Source: Portulaca oleracea (lineage: Eukaryota; Streptophyta; Magnoliopsida; Caryophyllales; Portulacaceae). Taken from it: a DNA stretch of 64,000 nt. Every line of letters starts with the position of its first letter. Position 1 is the stretch's first letter. The notes under the pieces were generated by a model. It did not search any database and was not told where the DNA came from. It saw only the letters and a list, made by a program, of their open reading frames with translations. Position numbers and translations under genes: made by a program. Positions 22,206 to 34,065 of this stretch are shown one piece after another. Location: contig CM055887.1 of assembly GCA_029582165.1 (NCBI GenBank), positions 9,879,190-9,943,189 of the forward strand, written 5' to 3'.

Positions 22206-23800
22206 AGAGCATGTATAATGTGGAATTATTCAATAGAATTTTAGTATCTTCTAACTCTGTTAAACTTCGGTTTTACTACTTTTTACCTCAATTTTTATTG
22301 TCTTATCGAATTATTATCTAAGTTATTTAGTATAAGTTTGATAGTGTTCTTGCTCATTTATGCTAATTGAGAGTAATTTATTTAACTGTCTTATTTTTAG
22401 GCGATTCTAGTACAAATGGTGATGGCAATAGAAGAAAAAGATTGGAAATAAGCAGTAAAAAAAATCAAGGCAAGCCGACACGGGCAATTGTGCTAGTCAG
22501 CAGTTAGCACGTCCGTGCCCAAATATTAAAGGCGAAATTGAAATTTTCAGTTTGGCACACCTGGGTGTGCAGTTCAGCACAGGCAATTGTGTTATATTAC
22601 AGTCTTTTGTTTTAAGCAGTTTTATTAATTAAAAAAAAACAGTTTTTGATTGGACGTTCTTTTCTCTTCTAGTTTTCTCTCCAGGGCTTGAAGGGAGGTT
22701 TTCTCCCTAAACCGCTCTAGGTTTAGATTTCTTCTAGATTAATTAGATTAGGTTATCTTTTGTTCAAGATTTCTTCAATTTCGTTCTTCGCATCGAATTC
22801 AGAACTAAGTTTTTCTATCCCTTTCTCTTTATCTCTTTTATGTTCATATCCTTGTTAGATTACTTTTGCTTCTCTTTAATTGCACTATTACGTTGATTTG
22901 TTGTTAGTTTTGTATTGTTTAGGTTGTGATTGAATTGTTTGATGACTAATTGATCTTGTTTTAGGCCTAATCTATCCAAATTGATGCTTGTATTTAGATG
23001 TTTTCTCATGCCCACCATGTGTTCGATGAAATGCTCGAGAGAGTGTTCATCTGTATTTCTTAGGCAATTGATTTATGTTGAGAGGTGAGGTCAGTTTGCT
23101 AGTGTGGTAGAGAAAATGGTTAAGAGTTTTGACACGAGAGTGTTGAATTTTGACTAGGTTTAGAGTTGTCATATCTATAGTTTAATTAAGCTAACTCTAT
23201 GAGAATAGCCAGCTAGAATGGTTAAGCTCGAGAGAGGGCTTGAGCGAAGTCTCTGGCCCTTGAGAGAGGGTTTTAGCGAGTCACTGACCTTCGAAGGTGA
23301 GTTTTGACGTAATTTAATAGTGCAACCCACCCCTCTTTTGCTTGTATAGAATTTATAGATTGTGTTGTTCAGATTGGTTAGTTGTTGAATATTGATTTTG
23401 CTGCGTGAACATCTTTTGTTGTTTTCGTAGATTGTAGTTTTGTCATCACTACCACCATCCTTAGTTAATTAATCTACCTAACTTGAAACACTTGAGTCAG
23501 TTTTGAGTGCCTGAAACACAACTCCCTGTGGATATGACAATTGTACTCCCAAAAATATGACAATAAGCTCTCTTCTCCTTCGATCTCTCCTCCTATCTCT
23601 ATCTCTTTCCTAGTCACCATTCATTTTCATAAGAGATGGAATGAGCATTCCATCTCTTATGAAAATGAATGGTGACTAGAAAGCATTCCATCTCTTATGA
23701 AAATGAATGGTGACTAGGAGAAAGATAGAGAGAAGGATGAGAGAGAAGATAACGAAATTTCATTAAAAAGTTTCCCATTACATTTGCTCTTAAGGGACAG
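22206..23800. mobile_element. MITE ends surrounding gypsy-LTR-like sequence
   Basis: CTTAGAGCATGTATAATG near 22205 and CCCATTACATTTGCTCTTAAG near 23797 form an imperfect inverted pair, as in short DNA elements. Between about 22260 and 23560 lies LTR-like sequence: a palindrome cluster (GACACGGGCAATTGTG, GCACGTCCGTGC) and ACTCCCTGTGGATATGAC, a phrase typical of the 3' part of gypsy LTRs. Exact borders and target duplications were not found, so the nesting is inference. Confidence 0.4.
23609..23717. repeat. Hairpin plus direct duplication of one arm
   Basis: CTAGTCACCATTCATTTTCA and the following AGAGATGGAATG form one arm; its inverse follows at once, then a second copy of that inverse. This gives one inverted and one direct repeat of about 38 bp in 109 bp. 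Confidence 0.85.
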
Positions 23801-24773
23801 TTGTTGTACCCTTGCAATTATAAATTTATCATTCTCATATACATGACAAATACTCATTGCCTAGAATAAGTTTATCCAAACTTGGGATATGATGATTCTT
23901 GTCCCACTAGAATTGTTAGCCTTACGCGTTTTCAATTTTGTGCATTTTCATGTCAACGACTTTTTATGATGTCTTCTCATTTGATAACATCATTTATATA
24001 TTTTTTTTGGAACTTATATGTTTATAATTAAAATTTCCTTTTTTTATAAAATACATATTTTGTATTATACCAAGCATCACATGTGTTCAAATTTAGTGTG
24101 TGCATATTATTTTCTTAGGGGTGAATAAGTTTGTTCATTGAGCCCGCATCTCATGGATAATTATCACACGAGCAAGAGGTACATGCCAAATTGTTCAGGA
24201 TAAATATGATTCACATGCTTACAACTTGCACACATTGAAAATTAACTTTGACGGAGAGTTTGAAAGATGAAAATGAAATCCGCAACTTTGATATTATGAA
24301 GTTTACACAACATATTTGAAAGTTAATTTTCTTTGTTTTTTTCAAAAAAAAAAAAACTACTAAATTTTTCATAAAACACATATCTAACTCATAGTTATAA
24401 TTTTAATGTCAATAAATATCTTACCTAACTAAGAGTGTATAAAATTCATGGGTAAAAAATAATTGGGTAAAAGTTAAGTTTTAGTCACTTTTGATCATTT
24501 TGACAAATTTATGCTAATATATCAAAATTAATTTTTTTGTATTTAACTTATGTAATTTTTTGTAAGTTTTGGTAAATTTAGACAAAAACTAGTAAATTTT
24601 GGTAAATTAAATTTACGCATGAATTTGGCAGGCCCTAAATTGTTAAACTTAGGCGATCATTTAACAAATCGGGGTAAATAAAGGAAAAAAGCTTATATTT
24701 CTAATTGAAGCCGAAATTAAAGCTTATATTTCTAATTGAAGCCAAAATTATTGTGCCCAAAATTAATCAAATA
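23801..24773. other. AT-rich intergenic sequence, no gene seen
   Basis: Only short frames. A direct duplication of AAGCTTATATTTCTAATTGAAGCC (in two halves near 24689 and 24720) is the only structure noted. Confidence 0.4.
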
Positions 24774-24985
24774 CTCCCTTCGCCTCAAATTAATTGATGG
24801 AATTGGAGTTTTCACACATACCAATATATAACTATAATAACTATCAAACATTAATTGTATTTGCCTTTTCTCTATCTAATAAATAATGTAAAATAATTGA
24901 ATTAGGTATTGGGAATAAGAAAGTTACAATTATTTTGAGACAAAATAAGTTAATTAAACTGTCAATTAATATGGAAGGGAGTGAG
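24774..24985. mobile_element. Stowaway-like MITE
   Basis: The ends CTCCCTTCGCCTCAAATTAA and its approximate inverse TTAATATGGAAGGGAGTGAG are bounded by TA on both sides. At 212 bp and AT-rich it fits Tc1/mariner-derived Stowaway elements. Confidence 0.65.
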
Positions 24986-25558
24986 TATCTAATAATAGCT
25001 AAAAAATTCATCTAAAGGGGTGTTTGTACTTTGTACTACATGGTAGTAATTTTTGGTACATATTCTATTGCTAGGTCGTCGAGGTAGGCTGACAAAGCTA
25101 CTAGGGACAAAAAGTAAAATACCAAACGGTAAAATGGGATATTTACGTCATTTTACGCCAAGATTCCAATAATTTCAGTAAAATATTTTATTAAAGGGTG
25201 GGGATATTCTCAATGAAGTCAAATTGTCTTTGCCAAATTTTCCATCATGAAAATCATTCAGGCCTTGTTTGATGTCCGTCTTTTTCCGCCTACCATGCCA
25301 AAGAATCTACATTATTTTAATCACCTAACACATAAAAAAAACAAAAAAATAGGAGTACTAATCAGATCCGGTGTTAAAAATATTTTATTTAAATATTATT
25401 TAGGTAATTGTGTCAGATATTTTTTATTAATAATATTTTAATTTACATAATAATTTATAATAAAAAATATTATGAAAGTGTTATAATATTATATTTTTTT
25501 ATAAAAATATTATATGAGAAATTGTTAATTTAAAAATAAATTTTAAAAAATGTAAATA

Positions 25559-26231
25559 CATCCTCCGTTCTTTATTAATCACTACTAAAAATATGTGTAT
25601 TACCAACCATTTTTTTCCAACCAATTTAAAATGGTTGGAAAAACCAATCATTTTAACAACCATTTGATATTCCAATTATTTTTCAAAAAATTTAGTAGGA
25701 AAAATGGTTGGAAATTCCAACCAATTTGGCTAAAATGGTTGGAAAATTTTCCTACCATCATTTTTCCTACTATTTGGAATTGGTTGGAAAAATAGTTGGT
25801 AGTCCAACCATTTTTCCAACTATTTTCAAATAGTAGGAAAAAGGATGGTAGGAAAAATTTCCAACCAATTTTAGCAAAATTGGTTGGAATTTCCAACCAT
25901 TTTTCCCACAAAATTTTTTGAAAAATAGTTGGAATATCAAATGATTGCTAAAATAGTTGACTTTTCTAACCATTTTAAATTGGTTGGAAAAAAGTGGTTG
26001 GTAATACACATATTTTTAGTAGTGAATGGTCATTTACACTTTTTGATGTATATCTTTAATTAACAATTTTTTATATAATATTTTTGTTAAAAAAATATGA
26101 TATTATACTTTGTCAATGACATTTTATATAATGAATCTAATGATATCAATTTTGTTTGATGATCATTATATAATTAAGATATTAACAGTTAAAATTTTTG
26201 ACACTAATACCTGGGCGATATACGGAGGGAG
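25559..26231. mobile_element. Stowaway-like MITE interrupted by a CACTA foldback
   Basis: CATCCTCCGTTCT at 25559 pairs loosely with TATACGGAGGGAG ending at 26231, with TA on both sides. The CACTA foldback at 25580-26024 sits just inside the left end and must be younger. Confidence 0.5.
25580..26024. mobile_element. CACTA-type foldback MITE (445 bp), almost entirely inverted repeat
   Basis: Starts CACTACTAAAAATATGTG and ends with the exact inverse. The 3-bp duplication AAT flanks both sides (25577-25579 and 26025-26027), as for CACTA/EnSpm elements. The two halves pair along nearly their whole length, and within each half the words TGGTTGGAAA and TTTCCAACCA recur many times. Frames on both strands are products of the repeat. 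A transcript would form one long hairpin. Confidence 0.85.
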
Positions 26232-26379
26232 TAACTGATTAAAAAAACGAAATGGAGGGAGTGCTAAGTGCACACATACCCATATAGACTAATAAAATCC
26301 TCAACAACTACCCATTTCACTCATCAGTATCCGGAAAAAAATCACAACTATTCTTCTGCCTTTTCTCCCCATCGCCGCC

Positions 26380-29300
26380 ATGGATTCCTTGAAGCCTCAT
26401 GCCCATGAAGCTCACCATGACCATCACCATCATCATGAAAAAGAACATGAACATGATGACCACCACCATCATCATCATAGCCATGAGTAAGTTTTCTATT
26501 GTTATTTAATTTAATTAGTATCATCAAAATGAAAAATCATTCATGCCTTGTTCAATTTGGGTGTTTGTTTGTTGATGAATTGTATGTGAAGGGGAAAAAA
26601 TGGAGGGGAAAATACATGGGTAGGAGCAGATGGGAAGGTGTACCATAGCCATGATGGATTGGCACCACATACACATGAACCCATATACTCCCCTGGCTAT
26701 TTTAGCAGAAGGGCTCCTCCTTTGTCTACCAGAGATTTCAAGGAGAGAGCTTTCACTGTTGGTATTGGTGGTCCTGTTGGCACTGGGTTAGTTCTTACTA
26801 CTTATCTCCCTCTTCATGTTTTGTTTTGCTTTTCCTTTTTGATGCTGAATAACTTTGATTTGATGTCCAGTTTTAGTTGCTGGTGAATCTTTGTCGGGTT
26901 TGTGTTTCTCTCAGTAGTTTTAAGTAAGGAAGTGGTTGGTAGGAATCCATGGGAAAGATTTCCCTGTGAAAGACTTTCCTTAGTCTCTTAAGGGGAATTT
27001 TTTCTAGGAAAATGGTGAAAATGGTGGGCCCATTGTGAAAACTTTCCTGAAGTCAACCCGCATCCAAACATGGGAAAAATAAGTCAACCCAAAAAAATTG
27101 ATTATTTCCTGGGGATTATTGACCAGCCAAATGCACCCTAAGTTGTTTGTGTTTACGTTTTGTTGATCCATTTGATAATAGTGAGATGTGGATATGTTAA
27201 AAGTAAAGGTGTTTGATTGATCAGAATGAACTCTAATTAGTTATTAAAAGTCGTGATTCACTAGACAAGTAAAATGTTTGTCCTATTTGTTGGTGTATAC
27301 ATTTCTTTTTTGTTTTTGAGAAGTTTATACATCTTGAAAGTAGATGTTTTACGGTTGGAGCCACTTGTAGCTTTGTTTTTGTTTTGTTTTTTTTATTAAT
27401 GCAAGGTTTGAAAGGTCAAGATTTATATCCACTTTGATTAATTGGAATGAGTCCATGTAAAGTAGCTAGGAAGTGGTGACTCACTAGTCACTTTTGTGGA
27501 TATGTAATATTGTGTACATTTTGCAAGTAGATGTTTTAGTTGGAGCCACTTGAGTAGTTTTATTATTAGTTTGTTATATAGCTAATAAACAAGTTGTAAT
27601 TTGAATTATATAAAGATTGAATTATAGAGGGTTTGAATTCGTGTCATATATAGTTTTGAAACCTTACATAGATGAACCTTAACTTAGTATACAATTTGTA
27701 TAAGTTTTGGTCTGAGAGAAAATTATGGAAGAAATTCTAGAGATAAAGAAATAAAGATGAAACTCTAGAGATAAAGAAATAAATCCAAATCTAATTTTCC
27801 AAAAGTCTCACAACAAAGCAAAAGTATGAAGTTTGATGTAACACTCTTACCCTGAATTAAAAAAAAAAAATTAGAGAAACTAGTTCTAGTTAACCCAATA
27901 TTTAACATTGTCAACATTCTACTATTCCATTGAAAGTTTTTGAGAAATTGTTAGAGTACTAAACTATTATTAGACCTTGAACTATCAGCATGAGCTAGTT
28001 CCACATAAATGCTTACTTTTACATGCCCTTAATTTTTCTGCACTTTTTGAAATGACCCAACACCATATGAATCAGTAGAGTATTTTCTACAATTAATAAT
28101 ATCTGAGGCCTTTCTATTTGAATTTATGGAAACTGGATTCCAAAATCTGGGACCAAATGATTCTAGTATTTAAGCTTTGTTCATAGAGTAAAATTTTGTT
28201 CACTTTGCTTTTAACAAAGAGCCTTGTTTAATCATGCAGGAAAACAGCTTTGATGTTGGCTCTGTGTAAATTCTTGAGGGATAAATATAGTCTTGCCGCT
28301 GTAAGTTGTTAATTAGCTTTATCCTCAACATATTGTTTTCTACTGCCAATAACCATATTTATATAGCCTTAAACTATCATCAACTAAAGGGTCTTTGTTA
28401 AACTGTCTTTTGTTATGAAACGCTTATACTTTGCACTAGTACAATTGTAATCATAAATTCAGGAAATTAAGTAATAATGACTTACTTGATACATCAACAT
28501 CCTAATTTAGATTATGTGGTTCAAGTATTGTGTCTGACTTCTGTATATTTATCTAAAAAGAGCATCATACTTCCCCTGTCTGTAACCGTTACATGCATAA
28601 TATATGTTTAAGTTCACGGTCTGATTTTATGATGATTGTAGGTGACTAATGATATATTTACCAAGGAAGACGGAGAGTTTCTAATAAAGCATGGAGCACT
28701 TCCAGAAGAGAGGATACGAGCTGTGGAAACAGGAGGTTGTCCTCATGCAGCCATTCGTGAAGATATCAGTATAAACCTAGGCCCCCTTGAAGAGCTTTCC
28801 AACTTGCACAAAGCAGATTTACTTCTTTGTGAATCTGGAGGAGGTAAATTTATTTATTTTTTTTTTTTCTAAAACTATCTTCTTTTCCCCATATCAGTAA
28901 GCAAAACTCACATTGGATGACATTGTTGTTGGATCTTGGCATTATATCCGTATAGTTATTAAGTTATGACTCATGGTGTAGTAGGTCATGCAATATGAAA
29001 GAAGAGAATTGAAAATAGAAGAAAGAAACAACGAGATAATCTTAATTGAGGTGGTTAAGTCTGTTAAGGATTTTTGTGTTTCAGATAATTTGGCGGCAAA
29101 TTTCAGTAGGGAGCTAGCAGACTTCATCATATACATAATAGATGTATCAGGCGGAGATAAAATTCCTCGCAAAGGAGGCCCTGGAATCACACAAGCTGAT
29201 CTCCTCGTACGTAATTGTTGTTAGCTTAGTAAGTACTATTATTGTTGATTAACAATCACTCTTTTTGTTCTTGAGATGAAAACCTAATGATGTTAATCAA

Positions 29301-29713
29301 AGTGCAGGTTATAAACAAGACTGATCTCGCCCCAGCAGTTGGAGCTGATCTGGGTGTAATGGAGCGAGATGCTCTTCGGATGAGGGATGGAGGACCGTTT
29401 GTCTTTGCTCAGGTAAAAAAAAAAAAGGAAAACAAAATTAACCATTGTACAAAAGGAAGAAACAAGTTTTGATAACCACGCATGCACTTTGTCTTTCTTG
29501 TGGCATGTTATAAAAGACTTTTCTTATCTGCAATCTTTTGTGGGGTCCCTAGATCTATTCTAGATTATACTTATGTACTCGAACCTCATTATGTATTAAT
29601 GTTGTTAAATGAATGGTGTTATGAAACAGGTGAAGCACGGAGTAGGAGTTGAAGAGATTGTCAACCATGTATTGGGATCTTGGGAAGCAGCTACTGGACA
29701 GAAGCGCCACTAA
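26380..29713 (+). CDS. UREG: Urease accessory protein UreG (291 aa, 7 exons)
   Basis: Exons: 26380-26486, 26592-26786, 28240-28300, 28642-28843, 29085-29206, 29308-29412, 29630-29713, all with GT-AG borders; joined length is 876 nt. UreG is the GTPase that, with UreD and UreF, delivers nickel to apo-urease in the cytosol. Seen: a His-rich N-terminus (18 His in residues 1-36) for nickel binding, P-loop GGPVGTGKT at 95-103 (split by intron 2), the metal-binding GGCPH at 152-156, ESGGDN near 185-190 and NKTD at 232-235. The sequence is collinear with plant UreG throughout, and the start is the first ATG in a suitable context (GCCGCCATGG). Intron 2 (1.45 kb) holds MITE-like sequence. No feature suggests loss of function. 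Confidence 0.97.
26923..27142. mobile_element. Possible MITE in UREG intron 2
   Basis: TAAGGAAGTGGTTGGTAGGAAT at the left and GACCAGCCAAATGCACCCTAA at the right are loosely inverted, with CCATGGGAAAG and CCTGGGGATTATT in subterminal positions. No clean target duplication was read. Confidence 0.4.
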
Positions 29714-31089
29714 TGCGTAGTTTTCATACTCTCTGTCGGCAAATGTCATCGCGTCTTACATGAGCTTGTCGCTTAATCCTACCAGTCTTTGTGTCCTCCA
29801 TACAAGCTTGATCACTACTTAGTTGCAATGAGGTAGACAAACAGTATATGTATATGTGTTATTCTCTTGCATGAGCTTGTTGCTTAGTTGCAACGAGGTG
29901 GACAAACATTATGTCTACTTGTACTCTGTTTTTTCATTAGCTATATATGAACTTTAGTCTAAGAACGTTAAAACCCTATGATATCACCTATGCTTTAATC
30001 AATCTTCTTAGTGATGCTTGTGATGCATTTTGAGTCCATTTGGGTTTTGGTTTAGGTGTTTTTATTATTATTTGCCTTTAGGAGTCCTTTTAATTAATTA
30101 CATGAGGTATATTAGATATACATGATTGGATAGAATTTTTGGTATATTTGAACAATTTAACTTTGGATTCATTTGTGTCCCATCATGCCTTTGGCAACAA
30201 AAAATAATCGAAGAAAAAAAAAAGAAACCAACCTTTTTAGTTGATAGATCTCAAATAGTTAAGTATGGGTTATTGTGTTACTCCACAAGGTCTCTTGCGG
30301 GTTTTTTTTTCTTCATATATTTAGTACTAAACCTGTCATTCAGTAATCAACAATGACTTCATAACATGAGACTTATGTATAAGCTCCTTCAAATAATTTC
30401 AAATATGAATGTGAAAATTAACTTGGGAAATTCATATAATACTTGAAATATGACATTTTTATCCCATTTGAAGAAGGCGTTTATATGACATAAATTCAAT
30501 TATTGCATATTGGTGAACGAGTTTGTTTGAGACTTGTGCAGCTCCTTAAAAAACACTAGCTAGCATCTTGGCTCAATTTAAGTCACTTTCACTTATATTT
30601 ATGACATATGAAGTAGTATAATTAATTTTTCAAAACCAAGACTGCAATTTGCTAAAACTCAACTCAAATCATTTTCAACATAAATGTGAGAAATAACATG
30701 TGAATACTATTATATGAAGGCTAGACATGGTGATACACGTCATTCTTCTTTTTCTCTCTTGCATTTTTTGTCATATAAAATTTAACAAGACTTCTTATAT
30801 GAAAGTATTAGCACCCTGAAGGGAAACTGTTGGAGCGAAGGGGAGAAGAAAAGGTGTTGATATTTAAAACTCATTCGGCATATGGACAATGATCATATGT
30901 GTCTTGATTCAAGATGGTTAATAATTATCTTGAATATTTTTAAGCACGGACGATCTAGTCAAAAGGAAGTTGAAGTTATATAATGTATATAACAATTGGT
31001 GCCTCCATATAGAGCAAGTGCAACCAAACTTACAAGAGATCTGGGAAAAGAACAAAGTTGGGTCACCGATGTTTTAAGTAATTAGAAGA
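29714..31089. other. UREG 3' region and intergenic sequence
   Basis: The first 250 bp contain a partial duplication of a CATGAGCTTGT...GAGGTGGACAAAC phrase (near 29760 and 29869), probably within the 3' UTR. Beyond about 30000 the sequence is AT-rich without a supported gene. Confidence 0.4.
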
Positions 31090-32215
31090 ATTGGAGAGTC
31101 GAGATTGTTCTATACATAATGCTACCTTGGTTGGAAGAGCAAAGTAGTTGAAAAGTTGGATGCTAGCATGGAGAACCTTATAGAGGTCCAAAAGCTAATT
31201 CAAGCTGTAGGCCTTGAGTCTAATGCCTTAACTAAGTTTTGGGAAGCTTAGGGAGATTTGGAGTTAGGGAGATTTGGAGAGTTCTCTAGTTGAAGTTGAC
31301 AAATATTGAAAGAATAGAGCTAAACTAAACTAGGTCGTAGAAGATGATCTGATGACCCAATAGTTCTTCCACTATGCCCACGAAAGAACGAACTTAAACC
31401 AGATTTATAGCATCATTGGATCTTGCAATAATTGGCTGAACGAGAGGGATAATATTTTGAATGAACTTGCAGAGTATTACAAATCCTTTTTTGCCTGGTT
31501 TCTTTCAACATTGTTGGGACCAAGTTGGTAATGAGGTTGGTGGTGCAGTACTTTCGGCTTTACATTTAGGGAAATTTGTGAAAGCAGTTAATACGAAAGT
31601 ATTGTTTTACTTAAGAAAACCAACTTGGCGGAACCTGTGGCAGATTTTAGACTTATTAGCCTTTGGAATACTATATATAGAATTCTTTCAAAGTGTATGG
31701 TCAATCGTTTGAGACCGTTGGTGTCGAAATAAATTGGCCCTTTCCAAAATCTTCTTGTCACTGGTAGAATGATTTTAGACAATGCCCTTATTGTTCATGA
31801 AGTGCTTACAACAATCAAGAGGAAAACAACTGATACGCAATATGTGGCATTAAAATTCTACATGAGCAAGGCTTATGATAGGGTTAACTGGCAATTCCTT
31901 CGGGAGGTTTTGGTCTGGTATCGTTTTCCTGAACACTAGGTCAACCTTATATGTGGTGTGTCTCACCGATTTCCTCCTATATTTGTGTGAATGGCAAGCA
32001 ATCCTCTTTTTTCTAATCCAAAAGAGGCTTGAAGCAAGGTGACCATCTGTCTCCTTATCTATTCCTTTGGTGCTGGAAACCCTCTCAGTGAACCTCATCG
32101 CGTTGGAAAGGAGCAAGTTACGGGAAGGCTTTACATTGAACGAACACAACTAGTTAAAGTCTCCATCTTTTCTTTGCTAATGATTTAATTTTCTTCAGTA
32201 GGGTAGACATTAGGT
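31090..32215 (+). pseudogene. LINE (L1-type) reverse transcriptase remnant
   Basis: Homology runs through PGFFQHCWDQVGNEV (31485 on), ILDNALIVHEVLTTIKRKTT (31770-31840), ALKFYMSKAYDRVNW (motif A region), RGLKQGDHLSPYLF (motif B, near 32023) and FFANDLIFFSR (motif C, near 32168). Frame changes and stops separate the blocks. The motif A catalytic Asp is Tyr and the first Asp of the ADD motif is Asn, so the protein is dead on two counts. The 5' part (endonuclease) and the 3' end are not recognisable. Confidence 0.85.
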
Positions 32216-32364
32216 CTGATGGGTTATAGGGGTCCCCTGGGCCCAAATCCTATCTGAGCCCAAAGGGGTGGTGGGCCCAATCCAATTAGGCCCACTCGAC
32301 TAGGAGCGGAAGAAGTCCTACCACTTAGGACTTCACCTAATCTACCCTAACCCAAGAGTTAATT

Positions 32365-33038
32365 TGTAACGCCCCGACCCCTCCGTGGACTGGCCCCACA
32401 AATCACCACGAGTCTTTCGAGCGTGCTTCGTTCTCGCTCACACGCCGTCTGGGGATACTTCCTAGAAGGTCACCCATCCTGAGACTAGTCCCAGCCAAGC
32501 ACGCTTAATTGAGGAGTTCCCAACGGATGAGCTTCCACAAAAGAAGGTGCACTTTGGTGATATAAGTAGTCATTTCAATCTATTTAAGTCATAGTTAACC
32601 ATATATATGAGGCGTTACAATCACCCCCACTTAAGCGCACAACGTCCTCGTTGTGCCTCAATCCACTCCAGAATCTTTGCCATGTTAGGTGATCGCCATG
32701 GATCCCGCCCACCGCGCACACCACGGTCGCGGTCGGCTCTAATACCATCGATGCCTTGCCCGGCCCGTGCCACGGACATTACCGATAACTGCTTCAAAGA
32801 TCATTGACTGGCCCCCACAAATCACCAAGAGTATTTCCAATGTGCTTCGTCCCCGCTCACATGCCGCTTGGGGAAACTTCCCAGGAGGTCACCCATCTTG
32901 AGGCTACTTCCATCCAAGCACACTTAACTGAGGAGTTCCTAATGGATGAACTCCCATAAAAGAAGGTGCACCTTGGTGATATAAGTAGTCATTTCAATCC
33001 CTTTAAGCCACACTTAACCATATATCGGAGTTATTACA
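32365..33038 (-). mobile_element. Cassandra-like TRIM with 5S-rRNA-like LTRs
   Basis: Flanked by the 5-bp duplication TAATT (32360-32364, 33039-33043). The left LTR-like copy (32365-32619) runs TGTAACGCC...GGCGTTACA; the right copy is about 32752-33038. Both copies contain, on the minus strand, TTAAGCGTGCTTGG and GGATGGGTGACC, diagnostic of 5S rRNA control regions. The primer site TGGTATTAGAGCC lies opposite 32735-32747. Cassandra elements are short non-coding retroelements known for 5S-derived promoters. The copies differ a good deal, so the insertion is old. Confidence 0.85.
32455..32540 (-). other. 5S rRNA-like segment in Cassandra LTR
   Basis: The minus strand carries TTAAGCGTGCTTGGCTGGG and CAGGATGGGTGACCTTCTAG, matching the A-box to C-box region of plant 5S rRNA with several changes. 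A second copy lies near 32880-32960. It is not a genuine 5S gene because the flanks of the gene are missing. Confidence 0.8.
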
Positions 33039-34065
33039 TAATTACATCTCAAAGCCTAATCTAACCCAGCAATACATTGGGAAGGAAAATGATTAAAACA
33101 TAATTACATTGATTAAGAAAGAAAAGACAAAACTACCCTTAATAAAGAAGAGGAAAAAACCGAATCAGCAGGGCCGTCGTGGACGCGAGACAAGTCATCA
33201 CGGCTGTGAGGTGTTGTCTTGTACGAGGGGGCAACTTCAGGATTTGGCTGTCGCGGGTGTGATGGGCGATGTAGCGGTCGCGACTAAGAATGTCACGAAC
33301 GCGATGTCAGTACGATGGTTTGACATCCCGATAGTAACGCGAATGTCGCGGTCGTGTTGATAACGCCTACTTCTAGATGACACGGGCACGATCCTTCCGT
33401 CGTAGGCGTGACGACCCTCAGCCTCCAACTCCTTCAAAAGTGAGAACATGATCGTCGCGGTCATGACATGATTGTCACGAGCGTGATCGGCCGAGGCTAG
33501 CCTAAGGTTGCGTTCGCAATATGATCGTCGTGAGTGCAACGACCTCCTAGTCTGAAAGCTGCAGCTCCAAGGTCAAAAAAGGGGATGGGGGCAACATGGG
33601 TCGCAATCGCGACCAGGGTAATTGTTCGGTTTGTGTATTTTTGGGTTTTTGTGAAGTAAGGGTTGTCGAATCCACATGGATGGGTGTTAGGCTTGATGAG
33701 GAAAATTGGTTTGCGTTTGGGGTTTTCTCAAGTGCGGAAAGCAATAAATTATGTAAAGAAAGCTATTAAACTAATCTAAAACAATCAACACTAAAGAAAG
33801 CATGAATAACACAAATCAACAAGAAATAAGAAAGCAATTAGAAAGCAACAAATGACAAACTAGAATGAACCATGAAATTAGGAATAAGAAATAATACCTC
33901 CAATGAACTAATCTTCACTTGAATCCTTAACTTCGAATTTTCCCCCGAACAAACAAGAAAATTGTGAATTAGATTACTAAGAATCCCCAAATCCTCACTT
34001 GAGAGTAGAATTTGTGACCCTTAGCCCTCATCCTCACTAAAAGTTGGATTGGGTGGTAGCTAGCC

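Larger units (their letters stand above)
32216..33622. other. Older repeat-derived sequence hosting the Cassandra and gypsy insertions (continues at 44123)
   Basis: GGGCCC-rich sequence (32222-32330) and a run with many TCGCGG/GTCATGAC words (33170-33620) continue in similar style at 44123-44240, after the gypsy element. It looks like part of an old LTR, but I found no borders. The 83-codon and 100-codon frames at 33109-33539 overlap on opposite strands and show no domain. Confidence 0.4.

Noticed and set aside
25595..26009. Asn/Phe/Trp-rich frames on both strands
   Set aside because: Palindromic CACTA MITE; the same words read both ways.
30126..30356. 76-codon frame downstream of UREG
   Set aside because: AT-rich, low complexity, no homology evident.
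32455..32960. Genuine 5S rRNA genes
   Set aside because: Only the central region is similar, inside LTR-like copies with a target duplication; better explained as Cassandra.
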